The position numbers and the translations under genes are program-made. This document shows, one piece after another, positions 48,138 to 60,000 of a stretch of DNA of 64,000 nt. Each line of letters opens with the position of its first letter. Position 1 is the first letter of the stretch. Under the pieces are notes generated by a model. It searched no databases. It saw only the letters and a list, made by a program, of their open reading frames with translations, and was not told the origin of the DNA. Source of the DNA: Diploscapter coronatus (Eukaryota > Nematoda > Chromadorea > Rhabditida > Rhabditidae); assembly GCA_964036155.1 (NCBI GenBank), contig OZ038423.1:25745249-25809248 (forward strand), read 5' to 3'.

Positions 48138-51100
48138 TCATTTCGCATCCTTGTCCTCGTTCAGCTGCTTGTCGTCGTGATGATCGATGTAGTACTGGGA
48201 CAGACGGACGTGCCAAGCCACTGAGCCACACGCGGAAATCGTTCGGAATTGGTGGACGATTTTTCGAGGCAGAAAGTAGATGTCCTTGTCGTGGAGCTGA
48301 AAATGTCGACATAAAATGACTATTTTTGAATTTATTTGCAGGGTTGTGTTGCGATGCAGTAAAATTGCGCACCACACCGAAAACAGTCCTGTCTATCTGT
48401 TTAAATGAGTTATATAATATAAAATTTAAATGTCTACCTGAAACTTGGCATATCGAATACCCTCGCGGCGCAGTTGGTTTAGCTTCGCTTCCTCGACCCA
48501 TTGGACGCACTGAAAGGCTGCTTTTTTATTTTTAAAATTCCATTTTTGTCGAAATTCAACAATTCCAAAAGAGTAGCATTTATACCTGAGACATGGGCGG
48601 CTCAAACAAGTCCAATTGCAGTCTCTCGACGATTTTCTCGAAGTCTCCTGCATGGAAGACTACGACGTCCTTCACCGCTCTTCTCTTCTTCGAGGCGTCT
48701 TTGCGGTTTTTCAGTTTCGCCCTGAAAATTTGAAATTTCAAAAATCTTGGATTTTGTTTCGATTTTTACATCGAAGTACTCGTTTTGTAAAATATTCATA
48801 TTTTCAGCAAGAGTAATTATCCTTCTAGAATAAATGATTGTCAATTGTCTAACCTCTCAGCAGGTGACATGATAGCCTGTAGAATGCCGACTGCTGCAGT
48901 TGTCTTCCTTTCCAACCCGTCTCCCACGTGGTCTGCGTGACAGGGCGTTCGGTCCTCGAAGAACACCTCACGTCTTTCCGAATGTCTTGAAAATAATGAA
49001 TTTCGAGAAAATACAGAAAACATGTTATTTTTACCAATTAACAAATAAAATTTAGACGTTTAAAGAAAAACCTACGATTTTTTCAAAAATCTAGAGAAAA
49101 AAAACCCCCCAACCTGATAGTCAGAAGACTCTTCTGTTGTCCAGATAAAGACCCTGATCTCTTCTTCTTGTCTTCTTTCAATTCATCGGTGCGGATCAGC
49201 TGGAAATGAAATTTGATCGATTATTTTCTCGTAACTAGTCTACTTGTTCCCCAGGTCGGACCCAGTAAATCGGACCGTCGTCGCTGTCAGAAGCATCCAT
49301 GTCCATCACGCTCCACTCGCCCCACGGCATCAGGGGCTTCAGAATTGGGGACTGAAAATTGGCTGGTTTACCGAGAAGTTCAAATGTTTAAATCTACCTC
49401 TTCAAGTCGTTTGATGAGTTCAACGAAATGATTCCCACATTCTTCCTGCTTCGCGCCAACCATCGAAATTGAATTTAGGGGCCCGAATCTGAAATTTGTA
49501 AAATTACCCCTATATATATGAATGTAAGCACTTTTTATTCGTTATCCTTATATTTAGTCTAGTTTATTTATATTTATACATTTTGGAAAATCTACCTGAA
49601 ACTGCCATGATGGCAAGTCTCCATGACCTGGTCGTAGTAGCTCTTCACATTCATAGTTTCGACTGCTTGCTTATTCGTTAGGCTTCCGACTTTCACGGGT
49701 AATTGGGGATAGTGCTCTGACAAATAGTCGAGGACGTCCTGCAATTTTAAATAACGTCATTTGACAAAATTACGGACATGTAAAAGGCTTTGACGACAAG
49801 ACATGAAATGACAAGACCTAGAGTCGATTAGATAAATGGAAAAATATTCCTTATCAAGAAAAGAATAAGTCTTGTCAAAAGCCATGTTAATCCTAATTTT
49901 TCAGTTAAAAACAACGTGATTATTCGAAATTACGGCTAAAATAAGCACCTCCAAATAATCAGCGGCGTTTTCGAGAATTCCTATGGTGAACACAGGAACG
50001 TCGTCAATCTCATGCAGACCGAACCGAATGAATTGGCGAGCGAATTTGATCCTGGAAAAAAATTCTAGGTTTTTGAAAATCCAAATTTAAACAAATTTTA
50101 GAAAATTTATTCACCTATCCTCCAAATCGAAGTTTTTCCTGATGGAATCCCAATTGCACTTGAGCACTGATGCCCCTCCATTCGGATGCTTCTCGACTTT
50201 GATGAAGGGTCGGAACTGAAAATAAAATCAATAAAACAAAAACAAGTGAAAATTCGTACTCTTGAAGAAGTGTGGGGCGTGTCCTTGTATTTCCTGTCTC
50301 TCTCCTTGTCCCTTTCCTTTTCTTTCTTCTTAGGTTCACTCTGACTTTGATTCTCTGTAGATGTGCTGGGCTGAGAATCCATTTCTCTGAAAATGTTAAA
50401 TAAATCGAAAAATTTTAAATTTCTTATACCGCTTCTTTTCCTCCTTCTTCCTTTCTTTGTCTTTCTCCTTTTCGAATTCTCTTTCCTTCTTCTCCTTTTT
50501 AGGAGATGCATTGCTAGGAATTAGACTTGGAGAAGATTCTTTTCTTTCGCTGAAATTTTTAAATTTGCAATTTTTCGAGAGTCAAGAAAAATACCTCGAT
50601 TTCTCATTCTCCTCCTTGCTCTTTCCCACGACGTCACTTTGAGGTACCGCAGGGCTGGACAGCGGAGTTTTCACCGGGGTTGCGTGAACCTGGAAAATTA
50701 GCATAGTTTCATAGATTTTCAAAATCAAAGAAATACCGTGACATGCAAAGGCTTCAGTAGATCCGCAGACTTTCCCTCATCGTCGTGAGTCCGTCCGCTC
50801 GTCTTTTTCGGAGTCGAGTCCAGTTTTCCTTTCTGTTCATCATCTGTGTTGACGGGTTCAACTAGCCTGAAAAGAAAGAGAAAACAATATTTAGAGTGTT
50901 ATTTTTAAAAAATCCGATTTCTAAAAATAAATCGAAAATTCTTACATGACTTCCCCCACATCTTCGCCCAATTTTCCCTCCTCCTCAGGGGTCAGGGCGT
51001 GTTCATTCGGTTCACTCGCCATCATGATTTCCGTCGACTCCCCCTTCACGTTCTGCAGAACCAAAGGCCCGCTTTCGAATTGATGAGGAGAGTCGTATTC

Positions 51101-53987
51101 TTTCTGGAAAATGAAGATTTTCAAAAATCGAAATAGAATTATTCCTGGGAAAAAGAAGTGTAAAAAATTGAAAAAAACAATTTGCCTTGATTTCCTTTTT
51201 CGGACTTTTCGCCTCTCCTTCCACTAGAGAGTATTTGTCTCGAAGTCCGTTGCCCATTAGTTTTGGACTTGAGTTGTTGAGAGACTGAAATAAAGACAAA
51301 GATAGGCTGGTTTTTGGAAAATTTTTCAAAACAAAAATTCGGATAATTCTGAATACTGAAAAGGTAAAAATAAATGTTTTTAATCTTCAGAAAAAAAAAA
51401 CAAAGAAACAAACCTTCTGCTCCGGTTTGCTGTTCTTGAAGGAAGGCTCCCTTTTGATTTGGTTCTTGACATTCGGCGACCCGGTCAGCTTCACATCGTC
51501 GAATTTCCTCATCGACATTTCTCGGATTTTCTGAATTAAAAAATCTTCTCATTTCCTTGGAAATTTAATTGTACCTGTTCCCGTTCCATTTTCTCCTTCA
51601 GCTTCTGTTGCCGTATTTTCTCCCTCTCTTTGTCCAAATTGGGATATTTCGTGGGGGTTTTCTGAAAGGAAATTTTTCAAACTTTTAATTTTCCAGAAAT
51701 CTACCTTCACAGGCGAACTTTGCTGTTGCAGTAGGTCCAGCAATATTGAATCTTCGCCCAGCGGTTTGATCGGAGCCAGATTTTGAGGGGGCGGCGCCGA
51801 GTTTTGGGTTGACGGTTTTGTGGGAGTGGCCTTGAAAATTAAGAAACTTGTGATTTAAAAAAAATGTAAAATGTACTTGCTACCGAAAACTTGAATTATC
51901 TACTCCCAAAGCTTCTAATTTTCTAAATCCTTACCCCAGTGTTAGTATTTCCATTTGACAATGTCCTGTTGAATCGGCTTACGTCATTTATCGGACTGCC
52001 CAGAGAGCCCAATTGGGGTGGAATTGGAGGTGGAGGGAGAGGAGTCGAGGATGCAGAGGACGGGGTTTGGGAGGGCGACTTGGCACGGGACGAGGAGAAG
52101 GGTGGAGGGGCAAGAGGCGGTCGGAGGGAGGTGGAACTCTGAAAATATAGAATAGAATTTCGATAAAGATTAGAAGTGAAAGTATAGGGTGTTTTAGTGG
52201 AAATCTGCAGAAAATATATACTTTATTAAATCTAAGATATTTTTCGTTTATTTTCACCTCCTTCTCCTTATTCTGTTCGGCTTTGGACATTGCTTCAGCG
52301 ACTATTCGTTTTGCGACCATTTCCGCCTTCTCCCTTTTCTGAAAGATAAATTTACAAATAATTAGCTAAATTTAAAAATAAAAAAATACCATTTCCGAGT
52401 CCCTCTTCTTCTTCTCTTCACTCTCCTTGCTGCAACTCGGTGGAATGTCCTCTATCGTCAATTTCACAGTGGCCGTTGGAATTGGTCCCATCATCATTGG
52501 CGGCGGAGGGATCACTAAATTAAAAAATGTGATTATTCAAAATTATGGCTAAAATAAGTACTTGACATTGGCGGCATAGGATACATGTAAGGCGGGTAGT
52601 AGGAATAACAGGGGTGCATCCTGAAATTTGGCAGGTTCATAAAAATGAAAGTTTTAAATTACATGTAAAAATCTAAAGGGGAATGAACAAATTCTTATTT
52701 TTACTATCGCATACGCCTCTCAAATCTTTCTCCCCTAGAAGCATGCTTAATGCTAAAAATGTTAGCACCTCCTCTTCCTTTTCTTTTCCATCTCTTCATA
52801 GTGGGAGAAAGGAAGAGTCAGTAACATTTAGCATTAAAGCATGTTTCTATGAGGGCAAGATTTGAGGGGCCCATACTATAGGACATGTCACTTTCAGACT
52901 TGCAACTTTTTCGAAATTTTGACACCCGCACCCGACCCGCGAGTTTTTATTTGCAAGTCTGGCCACTTTTCTTAAAATAAATTTTAAAATGCCTACATTT
53001 GCGGCGGATACCCATTGATCTGTCCTGGGGATATCTGCGGTTGCATTCCACTGATGTAGGCTTCCTGGCCGGGGATCATTATCGAGCCGTCGAAACCTGG
53101 CGATATCGGACCTGGCAAAATGCAGCTCGGTGGGGGCGGAGGTGGAAATGGGTCGGTATCTGAAAATTAGCACTTTTAGAAATATCTTCTACTAATGAAA
53201 TATTTTACTGGACAATAGTGATTTGGGCAGATTTTTCAAAAATTAGCATAAAATTATCAACCTGGAGGTAAATGGGGCGGAGTTTTGGGACCCCGACTTC
53301 TAGGCTGCTCGCATTCTGTCGGCAGCGGAATCCCCAAATCCGAAGGTCGGTCTTTCTTCGAGGGCGTTTGGCCATTCAGATCCAACTGAAAAAATTAATC
53401 CTTCAAAAATCTCGAAATCATTAATTCCAGAACTTATTAGATGGTGCCTATTTACGTAATGAGGATCAATTTCGTTTCTTAAGAAATTGGCTCTTTCAGT
53501 GACCGTTGCTTAGTAACCACGCACTTTTATGCGAGGGGATCAAAGTAAAGAGAACGCGCTGAGATTAAATTAGCAAAGATGATGTTCTAGGAGATTTATG
53601 GAGGCTCTAAATCACTGATAAGACAGGAATTTAATCGGTTAGAATGAAGTCATTTAGAAAATTATTTTTTGTAGGAAAGTAAAATTTATCAAAATTATCC
53701 GAAATTTGGAATTTTGAAGAACTAACCTCGCTACGCTTCCTTTTCAGATGGCCTTCGGAACTTCCATTAGTGGTTCCATTTTCGGCGAACAATCGCTTGG
53801 AGGCACTTCCCGAGGGAGACATGTGAAAATCGCTCTGGAATTTTCAGCTTGATAAACAAATTTGTCGGAATGCTGACTTGGGTGTGTTGTTTGTTGTTTT
53901 GTTTTTTATTTGAATTGGAAAACGAAGTCAAACCTTGTTCTTTAGATTGTTCGACGGCGAGTTGACGGCGGGCGATGCTTTGCTCAT
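48138..53987 (-). CDS. dpy-21: RSBN1/DPY-21-family JmjC histone demethylase
   Basis: The family (vertebrate RSBN1/KDM9, worm DPY-21) comprises Fe(II)/2-oxoglutarate JmjC enzymes; C. elegans DPY-21 demethylates H4K20me2 within X dosage compensation. The N-terminal half is low-complexity: Lys/Glu-rich, Pro/Met-rich (PPPPMMMGP) and Ser/Pro tracts. The C-terminal catalytic region is strongly conserved: [49 protein letters not shown] with the HxD metal pair, [60 protein letters not shown] and [20 protein letters not shown] with the distal histidine. The protein ends soon after, at stop 48138-48140. All metal-binding residues I can identify are present, so it should be active. The start at 53985-53987 is chosen because it is the first in-frame Met of an open exon. 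That exon's frame continues upstream to an acceptor near 54075, so a further 5' exon is possible. Confidence 0.9.
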
Positions 53988-54762
53988 CTTCTTCGACTTC
54001 GTCTTTGTCTTTGTTTTCGGCGGTCCTTCGATCAGACCAAATCTCCTTTTGACATCACACTTTCGAAACTGCAAATAGCCGATTTTGATTGATCAATTAA
54101 CCTCACTACAACAAATGAAAAACGACACGAAAAAACGGGGGGAATTCGTGATGAAATTTAGACAGAACTCATGGTCGAGGAGATTGGTGAATTAGGGAAA
54201 ATCAGAATTGATAACACGTACAACTTTTTACGATAATGAGTGACTGAAAATTACGTCATACAGCGGCTTGTTTAGAAAATAGCCAGAGGGGGCTCGTCTA
54301 GTCGTCAAAAATATGCCTGCCTGCAGGCGCACAGGAAATGTGAGTGAGAGAAGAATGAAAGGGGGCGAAGAGAGGCGAAAAGAAAAAGAAAACTCTCTGA
54401 CTGGCCCTGGTTCTTTTTTCTCTCCATTTCACACACTATTCCACCTCATGTGAACGTGCCAAGAAATCGCCGCTACGCGAGCCGCGTCGCGTCCGAGCGC
54501 ACAGAATTTCGCTGCATGATCAATTCTACCAGAGCGCCCTCTAGCAATTCGAATTTCCAATGAAAACTATTCGAAAATGACACATTTTTCGAACATTTCA
54601 AGATTTCTACTGATTTCTCGAAATTTTCGAAAAATCGATATCGCACCCTGTACAATGCAGGTGGTGCGAAGGCGTCGATTTTGTTGCTGACACTTTCATT
54701 TTTCATTTGTCGTTGCTGATTTTAATCAATCTGCGATTTTCAGCCTTATTTCATCGGGGAAA
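53988..54762. promoter_or_regulatory. Shared promoter region of dpy-21-like and SET genes
   Basis: About 775 bp separate the two divergent start codons. The SET start is preceded by TTTTCAG 20 bases upstream, a probable trans-splice site. Around 54360-54440 is a purine-rich then pyrimidine-rich switch. I see no TATA box that decides direction. Confidence 0.45.
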
Positions 54763-56700
54763 ATGGGCGAACCGTCGGCGAAAAAGCCCAAACTTGAGGG
54801 TGACCAGCTGCCGGAGCATCTCAATGCTTTTCAAGGTTAGTCCAAAGATCAAAATTTGAAAATTCGACTCTTTGACTTTTTTCAGTTGAAGATTTTTAAA
54901 AATGGAGATTAAAATTTGAAAATTCAATTGTTTTGACACATTCCTAGTATATGGCAGCTATCGAATCCCAACCCGAAAAGCATGTTTATAGGGGATAATC
55001 GAGGACATAGAATCCTAATGTGAGATCCATTTTAAGTAATAATAAGTTCCAGGAGCATAGTAGCAAGATTTTGAACAAATTTAAAAAGTTTTGATACGAC
55101 CTGTCCATCTTTGTTTGTTGATTCGAGACTTAGTAGCGAAACTCTAGTTGGAGATAGGGGAGGAAAAGAAAGTAGGACAAAATAGTGTAGGAAAGATATA
55201 TCTCGTCAAATAGCAGTTACCAATTTTGCATACCCTCGTTCGTTGATTCTGGAGCTGGATATCGGTCTGTCTAGCCTTGTTCGTAGTAATAGGGCATGCA
55301 TAGCCCTATTCTATTTGTAAAATGAGTAAATTTTGGAACTGTAGGAGCCCTATGCCTACCCCATCCATAAGCCTAGATCTCATATTCGGATTCGAGGTCC
55401 TCGATTACCCCTATAAACGTGCTTTTCGGAACGGAACCCAATAGCTGCCATATACTAGGAATGTACCTTCTTAATTTCAGAGGAACAAAAGCGCTCTCTG
55501 ATTTTGATTGACGAGGTGCAAAACGAGTTGGATCAAATCAACGAGCAGGCCTCTGAGGAGATACTCAAAGTGGGGGAAGTTTTCAAAAGTCGAAAATGAA
55601 TGAAATTTTGAAGGTCGAGCAGAAATACAACAAACTGCGCCACCCGCACTACGAGAGGCGCGCAGAGCACATCAAGAATCTGCCTAATTTCTGGAGCACC
55701 ACGGTATATCTCGTTTCTTGAAAAATCTTACTGTAGAATTTTGTATTTTTTTCAAATCAGAAGTTCAGCTTCTGAATCACCATCAGATCTCATCGATCAT
55801 CAACCCTGTGGAAGAGGAAGTATTGAAGCATTTGGAGATTTTGGAGGTCAGACTTCAAAATTATTGTATTTTTAATCACGCGCATAATATTTTGTGAAAG
55901 CTCAAAGAAAAATGTTGTTTTGATGATATTTTGAAATAAATGAAATTAGCGTATTTCCTTTCAGATCGAGGAATTCGAAGACATCAAGAGCGGGTACGTA
56001 ATTCGACTGACGTTCGGAGATAACGAGTACTTCGAAAATGACAAAATCGAGAAGGAGATCAATCTGGCCGGGGAGAAGCCCTGCACTGCCACCACGCCCA
56101 TCAAGTGGAAGGAGGGCAAATGCTTTATCAAGGTTCGAGAAATTTTGATAATTAAAAAATTGTAGGGTCATAAAATTGTTTAAAGATTTTTTTCTTTAAA
56201 TTTTGTATTTTAGAACGACGATGAAAACAATCCAAACGAGACGATGAGTTTCTTCGAGTGGCTCATCAGAAATGTCGACCCCACGCTGGATGACATTGCT
56301 GAGGTTGGAAGTGGAAATTTTCTTAGCACTGATAAAAATAATTACTTTCTAGGTCATCAAGGACGATATCTGGCCCAACCCGCTGCAGTACTTCCTCTGC
56401 CCGGCTCTGGACGCGACCAACGACACGTACGAAGAGTTTCTCGATGACGAGGAGCAATTGGAGGAGGTGAACAAAATTTGAACTTCACCCCAGAATTTAA
56501 AATTGACACCTAAAAATCGAAATGTTTGGTTCGAAATATTTTTCTATCAGAAAATTTGAATTTCGACACGTGCTAGATTTTCCTGAAAATTCAAATTTTA
56601 GGTGGACGACGAAGGCGGCTCTGAAGAGGGCTCAGAAGCTGAGGGCGGTTCGAATAAAGTCGCTTCTGAAGACGATGTCGATGAAGAGGAGGAGAACTGA
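54763..56700 (+). CDS. spr-2: SET/I2PP2A-type NAP-family histone chaperone
   Basis: SET is a nuclear histone chaperone, PP2A inhibitor and INHAT subunit; SPR-2 is the C. elegans member. The protein starts [16 protein letters not shown] with a basic nuclear-localisation-like patch. A long dimerisation helix follows ([20 protein letters not shown], then [20 protein letters not shown]). The earmuff domain then contains [47 protein letters not shown] and [10 protein letters not shown], and the tail is acidic ([18 protein letters not shown] to DEEEEN). Length and order match the family. The first intron (about 54836-55480) carries a 527-bp inverted-repeat element; other introns are short. AATAAA lies about 125 bp after the stop. 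It is divergent from the demethylase gene and convergent with INTS2. Confidence 0.95.
54938..55464. mobile_element. 527-bp palindromic element in SET intron 1
   Basis: The left end ACATTCCTAGTATATGGCAG is the exact reverse complement of the right end (CTGCCATATACTAGGAATGT). Pairing continues inward with few mismatches over about 75 bp (through CGTTTATAGGGG and TAATCGAGGAC), then more loosely. No coding capacity. A MITE-like insertion. Confidence 0.8.
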
Positions 56701-57007
56701 CACGGCGATGCGTAACTCGTTTTCGCTTTATTTATTTTGTTATTTTCTTATTCCTAATTTTTCGGGATATTTTTCTTTCCCAAGCCTAAAACGGATACTC
56801 ATTTCTTACCCAAGTTATTTTTAAGTTAAATAAAACCTGTTTTCCCACTCTTTATATCAATTGTTCTCGTTTTCGTTGTTGAGACTTGAGTCATCAGATA
56901 AAGTTTAATCCAAAACACGGTCCAACAATTTTCAGCAGAGATTTTGATTACACCCGCAAAGTTTTGAAATTCAATAATTAAAATTTTAAAATACTAAAAA
57001 TATTAAA
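56701..57007. other. Spacer between convergent SET and INTS2 genes
   Basis: About 300 bp with an AATAAA near 56828 for SET. Nothing else is seen. Confidence 0.5.
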
Positions 57008-60000
57008 CTACGTGGAGGGGAGTTCGGCGTTGATTTGGAGGGTCAGGTTTTTTGTGATTTTCTCAGCGATGGTTGCCTCTGCGTTTGAAGACGGAATTGA
57101 AAAAGCGCTTTTGTAGGCCAGGCAGCTCTGAAAATTTGAATGACTTCTTGTAAAAGCTGCAAAATCGCAGATCTGTGAAAGCCGCATACCGGCGAAAATT
57201 TATCCGGCTATACAAAGAAAGGGTTAGAGGTAGGACAGATAGGGGATGTTCAGTCTCAAATGTTGAGTACATTCAGAAAATCTTTTCTATTGCCATCTCT
57301 TGCAAGTTTGCACTAATCGCAAACGTGCTCCAATCAAACAGCCAGTACTAGAAGAAAAACCTCTATTTTGCAAAGATCACATGAGTTAGCAAGAGTTGAT
57401 CGCCCTAATGACTGCTCTCCTTTTCTGGGAAGGCGTCTGATCACTATACCACGATCACTTGAAATGAGCTTGATTATTCGAAGAGACTTCTATCGAGTGT
57501 GGCATTACCACTTCTGCTTCTGCCTCTGCAGGCTGTGTGATTGGGGCGCGTTTGCGATTAATTCAAATTCACAAGAAGACTAATAGATAAATATTCCCCT
57601 ACCCCGAGCCCTATCCTATTCTCATTCAAACTTTAGAGGCATGCAGCTTTTACAAGAAGCGATTTAAATTTCTAAATCTGAAAGTAAACAAAATTCCGAC
57701 CTTTGCAATCGCAGAAACCCTCATGAGAATCATGGAAATGTCGCCGGCGAATTGGGGGAAAATCTGAAAATAAAACATCTCTAATTTTTTAAGAGAAAAA
57801 AATCTACCGTGGTCAACTCTGCCAAATATGGGGCGGCGGTTTCGAAGAGTTTGAGATTTTCGCCGAAATTCGCCAGCTGAGACAGCGTGTCGATGACATC
57901 CATCACATACTCACTTTGGAGCGCAGTGGCGGGGATACGGTACTGAAATTGGAAAAAAGCTAAAAATTATCTAGTTCACCCCTAAAATTCTTTCGGCTTT
58001 TTCAAAATTGTTTGAATGTTCTTATTAATTTTGAAAATCCTCACCTTTTTCGCGATTTGCACAAGTAGTGCCACTGCAAATATCCGTCTCTTCACATCGG
58101 CGATGTTGAGCATTTCGATGATGAACTCGCTGGCGAAGTAGAGCGATGGCACGTCCTCGATCAGCTGGCCCAGTTGGTGCAGTGGAAAGGTCTGCGGATT
58201 GGTATTTTTGGAAACAATGTCAACTTCAAGTCTTGGGAGCACTTTCGTCAGAAAAGCCAAATCATAGTTATGACACCGGTCGTAAATGCGAATTTTTGGC
58301 TAATGGTAAGCTAGAGATAGAAATTTGCTCAGAAAATATTCTGACAATCATCCTCCCTAAGTCCGGTCAAATTTGACCCAATTTAAAAATTTTTTTTTGG
58401 AAAAATCAGAATTGTGGGAATATTATTTTTAGAAAATACCTGGAAAACTGATATCTTCATGACCTGTCTGTCTGTCAAGAAGATCTGATGGATGTACTGC
58501 CCAGCCAATCTAGCGATTTCCCTTCTCGTCACCGCTTGAGTCTCGGACTTGTTTTCTGAAAAGAATAATTTAGGGAAATAGTGGCTCGTTAAAAAAAATA
58601 TTTTAATGTGAGGAATACCTTTATCCATTCGTTTCGGATCGGCAACTTCCACCAAAAGTTGAACGAGCAAAGACTCCATCGTGTGCTGCATTGCCATGAT
58701 AAGCACTTCTTTATCATTTCTTTCAGCTTCGCTGAAAATAGTTTTTTTTTGTAAATTTATTTTTTAATTCAAAAATTTATTACTTCCCCAAATCCCTGGA
58801 CAGACACCTCTGCAGGTCCCGGAAAGTCTGAGTTCTGCAGGCTGTGAAGAAGAACGTGGAAAGATGCGTGAAGCATTCGAAATGTGGGGGACTGGAGAAA
58901 ATCCGTCTGAAGATTAGAATTTTAAAAATTGAAAGATATAACATTTCTAAATTGTACCTATCGCATCTGAAGATCAGGGGTGGTTTCTCGTAGATGTCTT
59001 CCAGTCTGACTTCAGTTCTCGCGAGCGGGTCTAGCCACGCCAAAATCGAGCGCTGAAATTTTGTTTATTTTAGGAAAAGTGAATTTTGAACATTTACTAA
59101 AAATTATTACCTCACAAAGCATCCTCGGCACGACATGCTCAAGCCTTAGCCAGAGTCTTTGGACAATCGCAATCGTGGATTGGTCAGTGCCTTCATCCAA
59201 GGTTTTCCTATATGCGCCCACAATCACATTCAGGAGACGGACCTGGAATAAGCTTTAAAATGTTTCTGGAAAGGATATTTTTCGTAGTTTCTAAAAAAAA
59301 AAACTTCAATTTTCAAACCTTACCTGGTCAGCTACCGATACCAATTCAATGAACTGCAGAGCCTTCCTTCTTTTCGCCACATTGTTTCCTTCGACTTGGA
59401 AGGTTAGCTGAATTGTTCTGCTCTTCCTCAAAAGAAGTTCGAATCTTGCCTTTTGAATAGTTTCCTCAGAAATGGGCTGTTTGTTCGAAAGTTGACTTTC
59501 CCTCGCGAGTATGACACTTTCAGTGGTGGGCAGCATGAAGGGGAAGATGTCCGTGCACAAGCGGGTCTGGAAGTTTTTGTTTTGGCTAAAAATCTGAATG
59601 TTCAAGAGTTCTCACCAACGCCCCTCTCAGGTTCTTGAAGTCTCTCGGTCTCGTCTCCACGACACTCAGCATGTAGCGAATCGGCATTTTCGAGTACATC
59701 TCATGAGTGTACATCTGAAGAATCATTTTCTTATAAATAAAAAAAAAGCATGAAAAATACCCGAATCTCAGATTTCCCCCATCTTTCCCAGTTCGCCCTG
59801 TAGGCGACGAGATACAGCATGACGCAGAGACGCAGGGGCAACTTTTCCTCGTTCATTATATCGTCGCCGAATGTGTTCTGAAAATGCGCTCTAAAACATT
59901 TTTCAAAATAATTAAATATACCTCCACAAAATCCGAACCCAGTCCCATGGTTTTGCTCGTTGTTGCTTCAAACGCGTACCTTTCCAGCAAATCAGTTACC

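Noticed and set aside
57383..57460. A functional tRNA gene on the minus strand
   Set aside because: Box-like motifs and a short anticodon-type stem are present, but the T stem and acceptor stem do not pair acceptably.
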